Below, in pieces: positions 17,668 to 26,854 of a stretch of DNA of 64,000 nucleotides (positions are counted from its first letter, which is position 1; each line of letters opens with the position of its first letter). The notes below the pieces were generated by a model, which was not told the origin of the DNA, did no database searches, and worked only from the letters and a program-made list of their open reading frames with translations. The translations under genes and the position numbers were made by a program. Source of the DNA: Pseudomonas putida (GTDB taxonomy: Bacteria; Pseudomonadota; Gammaproteobacteria; Pseudomonadales; Pseudomonadaceae); the NCBI RefSeq assembly GCF_002741075.1, contig NZ_CP016634.1, positions 3,936,001-4,000,000 of the forward strand, given 5' to 3'.

Positions 17668-18204
17668 ATGCGTTGGTTGCTCGCCCTTTTCTGCCTTTCC
17701 ATTGCATCGGTGTCCCAGGCCGCCTTCACCGAGACCATCATCCGCAAGCCTGTCGACCAATCCGCTGGCGCCAGCCAACCGCTGATCGACAAGGTCCTGG
17801 TGCTCAAGTCCGAACGCCGCCTGCAATTGATCAGCCGTGGCGAGCCGCTCAAGACCTACCGCATCTCCCTGGGCAAACAGCCCAAAGGCACCAAAGAACG
17901 CGAAGGCGACAGCAAGACGCCCGAGGGCCTCTACTGGTTGGACTGGCGCAAGGTCAGCGACCGCTTCAACCTGGCCATGCACATTTCCTACCCCAACATC
18001 AGCGATGCTGCCCGCGCCCGCCGCGAGGGGGTCAGCCCAGGTGGCATGATCATGATCCATGGCACGCCGATCAATGACGACTACCCGGAATGGTACTTCC
18101 ACACCCTGGACTGGACCGAAGGCTGTATCGCCATGCGCAACAATGACATGCGCGAGGTCTGGGAGATGGTCAAGGACGGGACCTTGATCGAGATCCGTCC
18201 CTGA
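17668..18204 (+). CDS. L,D-transpeptidase (YkuD domain), exported
   Basis: 178-aa periplasmic protein. The signal peptide is MRWLLALFCLSIASVSQA (cleavage ~18). The YkuD domain follows: VLVLKSERRLQLISRG, KEREGDSKTPEGLYWLDWRK, the His in IMIHGTPINDDYPEW and the catalytic Cys in TEGCIAMRNNDMREVWEMV. This is the HXnS/T-G-C active-site arrangement of enzymes making 3-3 peptidoglycan cross-links or attaching lipoprotein. Its stop is immediately followed by an inverted repeat (18205-18233). Confidence 0.92.
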   Translation: MRWLLALFCLSIASVSQAAFTETIIRKPVDQSAGASQPLIDKVLVLKSERRLQLISRGEPLKTYRISLGKQPKGTKEREGDSKTPEGLYWLDWRKVSDRFNLAMHISYPNISDAARARREGVSPGGMIMIHGTPINDDYPEWYFHTLDWTEGCIAMRNNDMREVWEMVKDGTLIEIRP

Positions 18205-18233
18205 TTCCTACAATTCGATTGATTTTGTAGGAA
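18205..18233. promoter_or_regulatory. 9-bp inverted repeat TTCCTACAA / TTGTAGGAA
   Basis: Perfect 9-bp arms at 18205-18213 and 18225-18233, centre to centre 20 bp, start right after the L,D-transpeptidase stop. The right arm also begins TGTAGGAAATTACA. No T tract follows, so it resembles a bipartite operator about 130 bp before tpsB more than a terminator. The regulator is unknown. Confidence 0.45.
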
Positions 18234-18302
18234 ATTACACACATTAAACCCACCCCCACCTGACGCCCAGTTGGGTACGGGACCGCATCCAAACGGCAAG
18301 TC

Positions 18303-18317
18303 GGATTCTTAGAATCC
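18303..18317. promoter_or_regulatory. 15-bp palindrome GGATTCTTAGAATCC before tpsB
   Basis: Perfect 7-bp arms around one central base, 43 bp before the proposed tpsB ATG in a short AT-richer stretch. Its size and position fit a dimeric regulator site near the promoter of the two-partner secretion operon. The regulator is unknown. Confidence 0.45.
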
Positions 18318-18359
18318 ACGCAAAAAAGCACATACGTGCAGACCTTGCGGGGCTTCTCC

Positions 18360-20039
18360 ATGCCGACTTCCTTGCGTCGCATCGCCAGGCACATGCTTGC
18401 CAGCCTGGCCCTTGCCTTGATCGCCCACCCATCGGTGTGGGCCAACGATCCCGCCACTTCGCAACTGCGCGAGCAGCAGCGCGCGCTACAGCTCCAAGAG
18501 CGACGACAACGCCTTGAGCGATGGCAACGCCGCCGTCAGCCAGGCCCGGTGCCGGACGCCCCTACCCCAGCCCCTGCAGACTCACGCTGCTGGCCCACCC
18601 CCGGGTTACGCCTGAGCGGCAACCGCCTGGTGCCGAACCAGGCCCTGGAAGCCGCCCTGCGCCCCCTGTGGCGCCCTTGCCTGAGCGTCGACGACGTCAA
18701 CAGGCTGCTCCGCTCCATCACCGACACCTACGTACAAGCAGGGTATCCGACCAGCCGCCCTTACCTGGCGCGCCAGCCCCAGGCAGGTGCCCCCCTGGAT
18801 ATCGTCATCACCGAAGGCTTCGTCGAGTCCATCGAACTGGCCGACCCCAGCCTACCCCTTTCCTTACGAGGCGCCTTTCCCGAGCTGCTCGGTCAGCCCT
18901 TGTACCTGCCCGCGCTCGAGCAAGGACTGGACCAGCTCAACCGCCTGCGTGCCTATGACCTGAACGCCGACCTGCTACCCGGCGAGCTGCAAAGTGGTAC
19001 CCGCGTGATCATCCAGCCGCGCCGCACCGGCTCGCGCTGGCACCTCGACAGCCGCCTGGACAACCGTGGCAGCGACCTGACCGGCCGTCATCGCCTGAAC
19101 CTTATGCTGGGGCTGGACAGCCCGTTGGGCTTGAATGACGACCTGCGCCTGGGTTTGGCCTCGACGGTCTTGGACGCGCCTGGCCAAAGCCAGGGTGTGA
19201 ACCTGTACTACAGCGTGCCTTACGGCCCGTGGAGCCTGGCCCTGAACGCCAGCTGGATGCGCTATCGCGCCCCCCTGCCGCAACGACGTCAGGTCAGCTC
19301 CGGCGAAAGCGACCTCCAGGGCCTGAGCGTGGAACGCCTGCTTTGGCGCAACAACCAAGGGATGTTGAGCGCCCTCGCCCGGCTGGACCGCAAGCAACTG
19401 GTCAATCGCATTCAAGGCACCCCCATCGCGCAGCAGAGCCCGACCCTGACCACGTTGGAGGCCGGCCTCAACCTGCTGTGGCTCGAAGGGGGCCTGTGGA
19501 ACGCCTATGTGGGCATATCCCAGAACCTGGACCTGTTTGGCGCCAAACATCCGCTGCAGACCTACGAAAGTGGCGCGCAAACGCATTGGCGCAAGTACCG
19601 CGCCAGCGTCGTGCATTTGCGCCAGGGCCCGACGCAATGGCCGTGGCGCTGGCAGAGCGAAGTGAACCTGCAATACAGCGAGCAACCGCTTCCGGCGATC
19701 GAGCAGGTGCTGCTAAGCGACGATGCCGCCGTCCGCGGCTGGCGTCGGGACACGGTTGCCGGTGCCAGCGGCGTGGTCTGGCGCAACACCTTCAGCCAGC
19801 CCCTGCCCTTCTTCCGCGCACTGGAGATACGCCCTCACCTGGGCCTGGACCTGGGCTGGACCCGCTTCACCCCTACCAGCGCTCCCCAGCGGATAGCGGG
19901 TGGCGCACTGGGTGTGGAGATCGGGCCAGCGACCCATCGCCTGCGCCTGGACTACCAACGAGCCCTGTATGCCAGCGAACGCAATCGGCGCGCGCTGGAG
20001 CCCGGCATCTGGGTCCTGGAGTGGACCCTGAGCCTCTGA
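18360..20039 (+). CDS. Two-partner secretion outer-membrane transporter (TpsB, ShlB/FhaC family)
   Basis: 559-aa Omp85-superfamily translocator for the adjacent TpsA. The signal peptide ends near VWANDP (~residue 28). A coiled, Gln/Arg-rich linker (REQQRALQLQERRQRLERWQRRR) leads to a ShlB-type POTRA (LRLSGNRLVPNQALEAALRPLW to DIVITEGFVESIELADP, ~85-160) and then a beta-barrel of about 350 residues. The conserved loop-6 motif VRGWRRD is present and the protein ends in an aromatic-poor strand LEWTLSL. ATG 18360 was chosen over GTG 18336. Likely orthologue of the P. putida HlpB-type transporter, by inference. Confidence 0.92.
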   Translation: MPTSLRRIARHMLASLALALIAHPSVWANDPATSQLREQQRALQLQERRQRLERWQRRRQPGPVPDAPTPAPADSRCWPTPGLRLSGNRLVPNQALEAALRPLWRPCLSVDDVNRLLRSITDTYVQAGYPTSRPYLARQPQAGAPLDIVITEGFVESIELADPSLPLSLRGAFPELLGQPLYLPALEQGLDQLNRLRAYDLNADLLPGELQSGTRVIIQPRRTGSRWHLDSRLDNRGSDLTGRHRLNLMLGLDSPLGLNDDLRLGLASTVLDAPGQSQGVNLYYSVPYGPWSLALNASWMRYRAPLPQRRQVSSGESDLQGLSVERLLWRNNQGMLSALARLDRKQLVNRIQGTPIAQQSPTLTTLEAGLNLLWLEGGLWNAYVGISQNLDLFGAKHPLQTYESGAQTHWRKYRASVVHLRQGPTQWPWRWQSEVNLQYSEQPLPAIEQVLLSDDAAVRGWRRDTVAGASGVVWRNTFSQPLPFFRALEIRPHLGLDLGWTRFTPTSAPQRIAGGALGVEIGPATHRLRLDYQRALYASERNRRALEPGIWVLEWTLSL

Positions 20040-20066
20040 TCACCACAACAATAGAGAAAAGTGACT

Positions 20067-23000
20067 ATGACTACCCACACCCCATCGGTACGCCCGGATG
20101 TCTTGCGCTGGGCCATTTTCATCGCCCTGGTGACGTGCTCCTGCGCAGTGCTCGCAGAAGGCCTGCAACCGACCCCGGGGCCCGGCGGTACGCCGGTCGT
20201 CAACAACGGCCACGGCGTGCCGGTGATCGACATCGTCGCCCCCAACGCCAGCGGCCTATCCCATAACCAGTTTCTCGACTACAACGTCGCCAAGCCCGGC
20301 GTGGTGCTCAACAACGCCTTGCAGCCTGGCCAATCACAACTGGCCGGTGCCCTGAGCGCCAACCCACAATTCCAGGGCCAGGCCGCGTCGACCATCCTGA
20401 ACGAAGTCGTCAGCCGCAACGCCTCGCTGATCGAGGGACCGCAAGAGATCTTCGGGCGCGCCGCCGACTACATCCTGGCCAACCCCAACGGCATCACCCT
20501 CAATGGCGGCAGCTTCATCAACACCACACGCGCCGGCTTGCTGGTCGGCACGCCGGAAATCCAGGACCAACAGATCCGCTTTCTCGACACGTTGAACGCC
20601 AGCGGCACGTTGCAGGTGCTCGAAGGTGGGCAGGCCAACCACGAGGCGGCCCTGGAGCTGATCGCCCCACGCATCGACCAACAGGGCCCGCTCGCAGCCC
20701 GCACCGGCCTGACCCTGACCGCCGGGCGCAATCGCATCGATGCCCAGGACGGGCAGATCGTTCAACACTTGCCCAGCGCCCCGGCCAGCATCGATGCCAG
20801 CCTGTTCGGCGCCATGCGTGCCGGGCGCATCCGGGTAGTGAGCACCGCCGAAGGCGCAGGCGTGCGCGTGGGCCCGTCCCAGTTGAGCGCCGATGATGGC
20901 ATCAGTGTCAATTCGGCAGGAGCCCTGCACGTCAGCGGCAACGCCGCCGAACGTACTCGCCTGCGCACCGAGCGAGGGGACCTGGCGCTGACCGCAGCGG
21001 GCGACCTGACGCTCGAAGCCGTCGAGGCCAAAGCCGGGCGTATCGAATTCACTGCCGGCGACAAACTGACCCTGGACGCCAAGACCCGGGAAAGCCTCCA
21101 GCGCGATCACGAACAGTGGGACAACAAGTTCCTGTTCGTCACCACCGAGACCTACAACCGCCAACGCACCACCACCGAGCGCCAGCAGCAAGGCACACTG
21201 CTGCAAGCCGACGAAGGGATCACGCTGCAATCTGGGAATGACATGCACTTGGTGGCCGCAGACCTTCGCACCCCAGGCGAGTTGAGACTCGACAGCGCGG
21301 CCAAGCTCGATGTCGAGGCCGGCATCGACAGTCAACGGATCGAGGAGCAGGTGCGCCACCGCAAGCATCTGTGGCGTGGCGACAGCGATACCGACCGCTA
21401 CAAAGAGACTGCCAATGCCAGCCACCTGGAAGGCGGACGCGTCGTGATGACGGCCGGCGATACGCTCAAGGTGCAGGGCAGCCGCCTTCAAAGCCAGGGC
21501 GACACAGTGTTCAAGGCACGTCAGGTGAACGTGACCACGACCACCCTGGAGGACACAGGCACGCAGCGCGACTATCGGGGTGATCTGGTCTCCGGGGCCT
21601 TTTTCGGCTCACGCGACGGCAACGAGCGCCAAGGCCAGACCGTGGCCGGCAGCGATCTCAAGGCAGGTGGCGATCTCAACATCATCGCCGACCAGGTCAC
21701 GATCAAGGGCAGTCGCCTGAGCAGCCAGGGCGATTCGATCCTGTTCAGCGAAAAGGGCTTGCTGGCCATCGAGGCCGACCGCGACCGCATCACCACGACC
21801 GAGCGCGCGCGCGACAGCAAGCTGTTTGGCCTGTTCGGCAGCGACCAGACACGCACCACGCGCCAGGACCAAGTGATCGTCAGTGACTTGAACGCCACCA
21901 GCGACCTGCGTCTGGCCAGTGCCGAAGAGATGCGCCTTATCGGTGCCAAGGCCACGGCAGGCAAAGCGCTGCAGGTGCAGGCCAAGGGCGACCTGCTGAT
22001 CGCCAGCGCGCAGGCCCAGACCCACAGCGAAACCCAGCAGCAACAGCGCGGCCTCACAGCCAGCGCCCGCCAGACCCAGGATGCCCAGGATGGCAAGGCG
22101 CAGTCGCGCCAGTTCGAAGCGAGCCTGGGTTACCAGGTAACCCACACCCAACAGCAGGTCGACGAGACGGTGCAGACACCCAGTGAACTCAAAGGGGCAA
22201 CGGTGGCCCTCGACAGCGGCACTCATGTACAGGTCAACGGATCCAAGGTCCAGGCCACTGAGGGCACGCTCACGGCCCAGGCCCCGAAGATCACCCTCGG
22301 TGCAACGCACGATACCTTGCGCTCTGTTACCGAAAAGACCCGCATCGAAGGCGGCCTCACAGTCTCGGGCGGCATCGATCGGCTGGGCAGCGCCACGACC
22401 GGCCAATATCGCCAGGACACCACCGGCGAAAACGACAGCACGGCCGTGCGCAGCGAACTGCTGGCCAAGGGAGATCTGACGCTCGCCGCCACAACCCTTG
22501 CCAGCGACGCCGCCCGGGTGCAGGCAAGCGGAACCTTGCAGGTGCAGGCCGGGCAAATCGACAACCGAGCCGTTGAAGACCTCAAGACGCGCGAACAGGA
22601 CACCACCGGCTGGCGCGCCGGCCTTGGCGCCAGCCTGGAATACCGCGACCTGACCCGGCCCGTCGAACGCCTGGTCCAGGGTGAGGAAGCTGCGCGCTTT
22701 CAGCAAGCCTCGGTCGAAGATGCCCTGGCCGCGCCCAGCATCGGCGGCGATATGACCGTCGAGCACATCAAGCGCCTGGAGAACCAGCGCCGTGGGTATG
22801 CCCAGGTCAGCGAGTTCTCCGGGGCCTCGGTCCAGGTCAAGGCCGACCGGATCGAGGACCAAGGCACCCAATGGCGAGCCACGGCAGGTACGTTGAAAAT
22901 CGACGCCGGGCACCATCAGCTGAACGCAGCGGCCGATACTCAGACCGATACCCTCCAGCGCCTGGATGCAGGCGGCGACCTGCGCGTCGACACCAGTACC

Positions 23001-24587
23001 GGGCAAGACATCAACGCTCGCGCCGCAGGCAAGGGTGGCTCACTGGACAAAACAGAGCACCTGCTCACCGCCCGCCCTGGCGCACTGATCGGCCAACAGG
23101 GCATCCAGATCCAGCTCACAGGCCAGGGCCTTTACGAAGGCACACGCATAGACGCAGGCGACGGCGGACTCTCCTTGGAGAGTACCGGCAGCCTGACCTT
23201 GACGCCGGCCACCGACCGTACAACCGAGCAGACACTCCAACTGGCAGGCAATGCCTGGGCCAAGGGTGGCAATCGCCCCGGCAGCACCGGCGTCGAAGGG
23301 CGGGGCTATCTCGACCACGAGCGTGAACAACGTCGGTCGAGCAACGTCCAGGTCGCACAGATCGACGCCAAAGGCGAGGTCACCTTCAAAAGCGGCGGCG
23401 ACCTGCTGCTCGAAGGCACCCGTATCGGCAGCCGCGAGGCGCCCACAGGAGCAGTGACCCTGGACAGTGACGGCCTGCTGCTGGTCAAGGCCGCCCGCAA
23501 CACCCAAGGGGCAAGCGGCGGCAAACTGGGTGGTGGTCTGGAATTGGCCGCCAAGACGGGTAACAGCAAGGGAGGTGCCGTGGGCGGCCATTTCACCCAC
23601 GGCAAACTGGACGAAGACGCCAGCCAAGCGGTCGATGCCCGCATCGACACCCGCGCAGCGGTGCACATGAGCAGCCGCGCCCGAGAGGATCTCGCCCTGC
23701 ATGCGCAAGGTCTGCAGGTCTCGGCCACACAGCTCGATCTGCAGACACCCAATGGCGGCCTGCTGCTGGAGGCCTCAGACAATCGGGACAAGCGCAATAG
23801 CCTGGACATCACCGCAGGCGCAGGCCTGAGCCTCAGCCGAGGCGAACTCGACAGCCGCGGCCTGTATGGCCGGATCAAAGTCGACCTCGATAAACGCGAC
23901 AACCAGACCTGGAATGCCAACACCCTGCGCGCCGACCGCATCAACTTGTACACCCGGGGCGATGCCCGCATCGAAGGCACCAGCCTGGAGACCGGGCGCA
24001 TACAGGGCACCGTCGGCGGCGATCTGTTGGTGGCCAGTCGCAAGGACCGCATCGACACCTTGACTGTCGGGGCAGACGCCCGCTTGAGCCAGGAAAAAAA
24101 CCCACAGAGCTATAGCAATGCAGCCAAAGCCCTGGCAGGCCCGGCAGGCGGCAAAGTCGGTGAGAAGGCCGGATCCGCCCTGAGCCAGGCCGAACCCGGC
24201 CTCTCCCCTACCTTCAAGTTGGATCTGTCCCACCAGCAACGCGACACCGTGGCCCACCAGGCCACCCTCAAGGGCAGCGACGGTATCGCCCTCAAGGTCG
24301 GTGGTGATGCAAAGCTGGTGGGCGCACGCGTGCTGTCGGCCAATGGCCCTGTCGAGCTGGATGCCGCCTCGGTCACCCGCCAAACCTTGTCAGGCAGCGA
24401 CTACCGCCGGGATGTCTCGATCGATGCCTCCAACTCGCCGGTCGACCTGGGGACGGCCATCGCCGAATTGACCAAGGACAAGGGTGCGGCCCAGGGCGAC
24501 AACCCACTGGATCTGGGGCTGGTGCGCACCAGTGGGCACAACCGCAATGAGCAATGGGCCTCAAGCATCGAGCAGAAGCGTCGCTAA
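20067..24587 (+). CDS. Two-partner secretion exoprotein (TpsA, filamentous haemagglutinin-like), no obvious C-terminal toxin
   Basis: 1506-aa secreted beta-helix adhesin. The signal peptide ends around AVLAEG (~residue 30). The TPS secretion domain covers ~45-280: SHNQFLDYNVAKPGVVLNN, IFGRAADYILANPNGITLNGGSFINTTRAGLLVGTP. The rest is haemagglutinin-repeat sequence, with repeated 'GDLxLxA', 'Gxxxxx' and 'GSRLxSQGDxxF' units. The C-terminus (DLGLVRTSGHNRNEQWASSIEQKRR) has no VENN pretoxin motif or recognisable toxin domain, and no immunity-like ORF follows. An AGAGAAAAG site precedes the ATG; tpsB ends 27 bp upstream. A P. putida TPS locus of this type (hlpBA) has been linked to root and seed colonisation. 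Confidence 0.9.
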   Translation: MTTHTPSVRPDVLRWAIFIALVTCSCAVLAEGLQPTPGPGGTPVVNNGHGVPVIDIVAPNASGLSHNQFLDYNVAKPGVVLNNALQPGQSQLAGALSANPQFQGQAASTILNEVVSRNASLIEGPQEIFGRAADYILANPNGITLNGGSFINTTRAGLLVGTPEIQDQQIRFLDTLNASGTLQVLEGGQANHEAALELIAPRIDQQGPLAARTGLTLTAGRNRIDAQDGQIVQHLPSAPASIDASLFGAMRAGRIRVVSTAEGAGVRVGPSQLSADDGISVNSAGALHVSGNAAERTRLRTERGDLALTAAGDLTLEAVEAKAGRIEFTAGDKLTLDAKTRESLQRDHEQWDNKFLFVTTETYNRQRTTTERQQQGTLLQADEGITLQSGNDMHLVAADLRTPGELRLDSAAKLDVEAGIDSQRIEEQVRHRKHLWRGDSDTDRYKETANASHLEGGRVVMTAGDTLKVQGSRLQSQGDTVFKARQVNVTTTTLEDTGTQRDYRGDLVSGAFFGSRDGNERQGQTVAGSDLKAGGDLNIIADQVTIKGSRLSSQGDSILFSEKGLLAIEADRDRITTTERARDSKLFGLFGSDQTRTTRQDQVIVSDLNATSDLRLASAEEMRLIGAKATAGKALQVQAKGDLLIASAQAQTHSETQQQQRGLTASARQTQDAQDGKAQSRQFEASLGYQVTHTQQQVDETVQTPSELKGATVALDSGTHVQVNGSKVQATEGTLTAQAPKITLGATHDTLRSVTEKTRIEGGLTVSGGIDRLGSATTGQYRQDTTGENDSTAVRSELLAKGDLTLAATTLASDAARVQASGTLQVQAGQIDNRAVEDLKTREQDTTGWRAGLGASLEYRDLTRPVERLVQGEEAARFQQASVEDALAAPSIGGDMTVEHIKRLENQRRGYAQVSEFSGASVQVKADRIEDQGTQWRATAGTLKIDAGHHQLNAAADTQTDTLQRLDAGGDLRVDTSTGQDINARAAGKGGSLDKTEHLLTARPGALIGQQGIQIQLTGQGLYEGTRIDAGDGGLSLESTGSLTLTPATDRTTEQTLQLAGNAWAKGGNRPGSTGVEGRGYLDHEREQRRSSNVQVAQIDAKGEVTFKSGGDLLLEGTRIGSREAPTGAVTLDSDGLLLVKAARNTQGASGGKLGGGLELAAKTGNSKGGAVGGHFTHGKLDEDASQAVDARIDTRAAVHMSSRAREDLALHAQGLQVSATQLDLQTPNGGLLLEASDNRDKRNSLDITAGAGLSLSRGELDSRGLYGRIKVDLDKRDNQTWNANTLRADRINLYTRGDARIEGTSLETGRIQGTVGGDLLVASRKDRIDTLTVGADARLSQEKNPQSYSNAAKALAGPAGGKVGEKAGSALSQAEPGLSPTFKLDLSHQQRDTVAHQATLKGSDGIALKVGGDAKLVGARVLSANGPVELDAASVTRQTLSGSDYRRDVSIDASNSPVDLGTAIAELTKDKGAAQGDNPLDLGLVRTSGHNRNEQWASSIEQKRR

Positions 24588-24591
24588 GCCC

Positions 24592-24621
24592 TGTGGCGGC
24601 CAGACCACACTGGCCGCCACA
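24592..24621 (+). terminator. Perfect 12-bp stem after tpsA
   Basis: TGTGGCGGCCAG, six-base loop, CTGGCCGCCACA, beginning 5 bp after the tpsA stop. No T run follows, so it may be a weak or Rho-assisted terminator, or a 3'-end protector. It separates the TPS operon from phoX. Confidence 0.6.
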
Positions 24622-24678
24622 CATTCTGAAAACCAATCCAGGCCCTGGAGAACGGCCTATGGCCCTCCTTTCATGTTT

Positions 24679-24697
24679 TTGCCAAAAAATCGTCATA
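24679..24697 (+). promoter_or_regulatory. phoX: Pho-box-like PhoB site upstream of phoX
   Basis: TTGCCAAAAAATCGTCATA agrees at 14 of 19 positions with the Pho box CTGTCATAAAACTGTCATA, including the second repeat's GTCATA. TCTAAA at 24706-24711 is a plausible -10, 8 bp downstream, which fits PhoB-activated promoters where the box replaces the -35. The phoX ATG is 56 bp past the box. Confidence 0.6.
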
Positions 24698-24752
24698 CTT
24701 TGCGTTCTAAAGTCGCGGTCTTCCTTTAACTCAGCAATGCAAGGACACCCTG

Positions 24753-26798
24753 ATGAGTCGAGAAAGCGGCGATAACCTTGACCGCAACCACAGCGGCAAC
24801 CTGCCAATGGCCAGTGTCATGGATGCCTACCTGAGCCGGCGCAGTGTCATGCGCGGCGGTTTGGGTGCGGCCATCGCGCTGATCGCAGGGGCAGGCCTGA
24901 CCGGCTGCCTGGGCAGTGGCGCCAACCAAGGCACGCCCGCTCCGGCTCGTCCCGCCACTCCCAGGCCCAGACTGGGGTTCCAGTCGATTCCCGGCTCGCG
25001 CACCGATGGCTGCGCCGTGGCCGCCGGCTACAGTGCCTATGTCCTGGCGCCCTGGGGCACACCGCTGAACAGCAAGGCCAGCCCCTGGAAACCCGACGGC
25101 AGCAACAACTCCACGGACCAGGCCAACGCCATGGGCATGCACCATGACGGCATGCACTTCTTCCCCATCGGTGGGCGTTCCGACGATGGCCTGCTGGCAA
25201 TCAACTTCGAATACATCGACCCCGCCGCGCTGCATCCGAACGGCCCGACCACCGCTGCCAATGGCAAGCGCCCGGCCGAAGAAGTGCGCAAGGAGATCAA
25301 CGCCCACGGCGCCGGTGTGGTACGCCTGCGCAAGCTCGACGGGCGCTGGCAGGTGGTGGACAACGACCCACTCAACCGCCGCTTCACCACCGCCTCGTTG
25401 ATGGACATCGCCGGCCCTCTGCGCGGCAGCGATCACGTCAAGACCCGGTTCTCGCCCGCCGGCACCCAATGCCGTGGCACCAACAACAACTGCGGCAATG
25501 GCTATACCCCCTGGGGCACCTACCTCACGTGCGAGGAGAACTGGCCCGGCATCTTCGTCAACAAAGCGACCCGCCCTGCCGACCAAGTGCGCATCGGCGT
25601 GGCCACCTCAAGTGGCCAGTACGGCTGGGAGAGCGCCGCAGGTGACCGCAGCGAGGCTCATGACGAATTCGCCCGCTTCGACATCACGCCACGCGGCGCC
25701 AGCGCCACCGACGACTACCGCAACGAAGCCAGCACCTATGGCTACATCGTCGAGATCGACCCCTACGATGCCCGCACGCGAGCGGTCAAACGTAGTGCGC
25801 TGGGCCGGTTCCGCCATGAGGGCTGCTGCCCTGGGCTGCCGGTCGCCGGCAAGCCGCTGGTCTGGTACATGGGCGACGACTCCAACAACGAGTACCTGTA
25901 CAAGTTCGTCTCCGATGCCGCCTGGGATCCTGCCGACGCCACTCCGAGCGACCGACTGGCCACCGGTGCCAAGTACCTGGACCACGGCAAGCTCTATGTG
26001 GCGCGCTTCGATGCCGACGGCACCGGGCACTGGTTGCTGCTGGCACCCAGCACAGCCACGACCGCTGGCAGCACCTTGGGCGCGCTGTATGGCGACCTGG
26101 CCGGGATCATCCTCAATACTCGCGGGGCTGGCGATGCCGTGGGGGCAACGCCCATGGACCGTCCGGAGTGGACAGCCGTCAATCCACTCAATGGCGACGC
26201 CTACGTCACCCTGACCAACAACAGCGAGCGCACAGCCGCGAAGGTCGATGCCGCCAACCCGCGCGGGCCGAATCGCCACGGCCATATCATCCGCTGGCAT
26301 GACAGTGACGATCAGCGCAGCTTCACCTGGGACATCTTCGTCTTTGGTGGCAATGCCGACGGTGGTACCGACATCAATCGTTCGGGCCTGACCGAACTGA
26401 ACCAGTTCGCCAGCCCCGATGGAATGAGCTTCGATAGTCGTGGTGTGCTGTGGTTCGAGACCGACAACAGCGAGTCGAGCGTGACCCGTTATACCAACGA
26501 CCAGTTACTCGCGGTGATTCCCACCGACCTGGTGGATGCCAATGGCAGGCAGGTGCCGATCGATGCCCGCAACCAGGCAGACCTGCGCCGCTTCTTCGTG
26601 GGCCCGAACGGCTGCGAAGTGACCGGTATCACCTTCACGCCGGACAACAAGACCTTGTTCGTCAATATCCAGCACCCGGCCAACTGGCCGCACAGCGACA
26701 TCGCCACCGAGGCCACGCCAACGGGCAGCCGCGTTCGGCCCCGGTCATCGACCGTGGTGATTCAGCGCAAGGATGGGGGAGAAATCGGCATCGCCTGA
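24753..26798 (+). CDS. phoX: PhoX-family alkaline phosphatase (DUF839), Tat-exported
   Basis: 681-aa Ca/Fe-dependent phosphatase of the PhoX family, which releases phosphate from organic esters outside the cytoplasm. The N-terminus has a twin-arginine motif SRRSVMRGG followed by a hydrophobic stretch (AAIALIAGAGLTGCLG), so Tat export. Family landmarks are GMHFFPIGGRSDDGLLAINFEY, GTYLTCEENWPG, GRFRHEGCCPGLP, VWYMGDDSNNEYLYKFV and GCEVTGITFTPDNKTLFVNIQHP. An AAGGA ribosome site sits 8 nt before the ATG. It is a single gene with a Pho-box-like site upstream. Confidence 0.93.
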   Translation: MSRESGDNLDRNHSGNLPMASVMDAYLSRRSVMRGGLGAAIALIAGAGLTGCLGSGANQGTPAPARPATPRPRLGFQSIPGSRTDGCAVAAGYSAYVLAPWGTPLNSKASPWKPDGSNNSTDQANAMGMHHDGMHFFPIGGRSDDGLLAINFEYIDPAALHPNGPTTAANGKRPAEEVRKEINAHGAGVVRLRKLDGRWQVVDNDPLNRRFTTASLMDIAGPLRGSDHVKTRFSPAGTQCRGTNNNCGNGYTPWGTYLTCEENWPGIFVNKATRPADQVRIGVATSSGQYGWESAAGDRSEAHDEFARFDITPRGASATDDYRNEASTYGYIVEIDPYDARTRAVKRSALGRFRHEGCCPGLPVAGKPLVWYMGDDSNNEYLYKFVSDAAWDPADATPSDRLATGAKYLDHGKLYVARFDADGTGHWLLLAPSTATTAGSTLGALYGDLAGIILNTRGAGDAVGATPMDRPEWTAVNPLNGDAYVTLTNNSERTAAKVDAANPRGPNRHGHIIRWHDSDDQRSFTWDIFVFGGNADGGTDINRSGLTELNQFASPDGMSFDSRGVLWFETDNSESSVTRYTNDQLLAVIPTDLVDANGRQVPIDARNQADLRRFFVGPNGCEVTGITFTPDNKTLFVNIQHPANWPHSDIATEATPTGSRVRPRSSTVVIQRKDGGEIGIA

Positions 26799-26806
26799 TG
26801 CCATGA

Positions 26807-26833
26807 AAAGAAAGGGGCCGCTACGCAGCCCCT
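26807..26833 (-). terminator. Intrinsic terminator for the YqfO-like gene
   Basis: Read on the minus strand: AGGGGC stem closed by GCCCCT, then TTTCTTTT. It lies 22 bp past the stop of the minus-strand gene at 26855 and between convergent genes, so it can also act on phoX. Confidence 0.7.
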
Positions 26834-26854
26834 CTCGATATCACGCGCGCGTGA

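Noticed and set aside
24588..24752. CdiI-like immunity gene after tpsA
   Set aside because: Only 165 bp remain before phoX and no start with ribosome site opens a usable frame.
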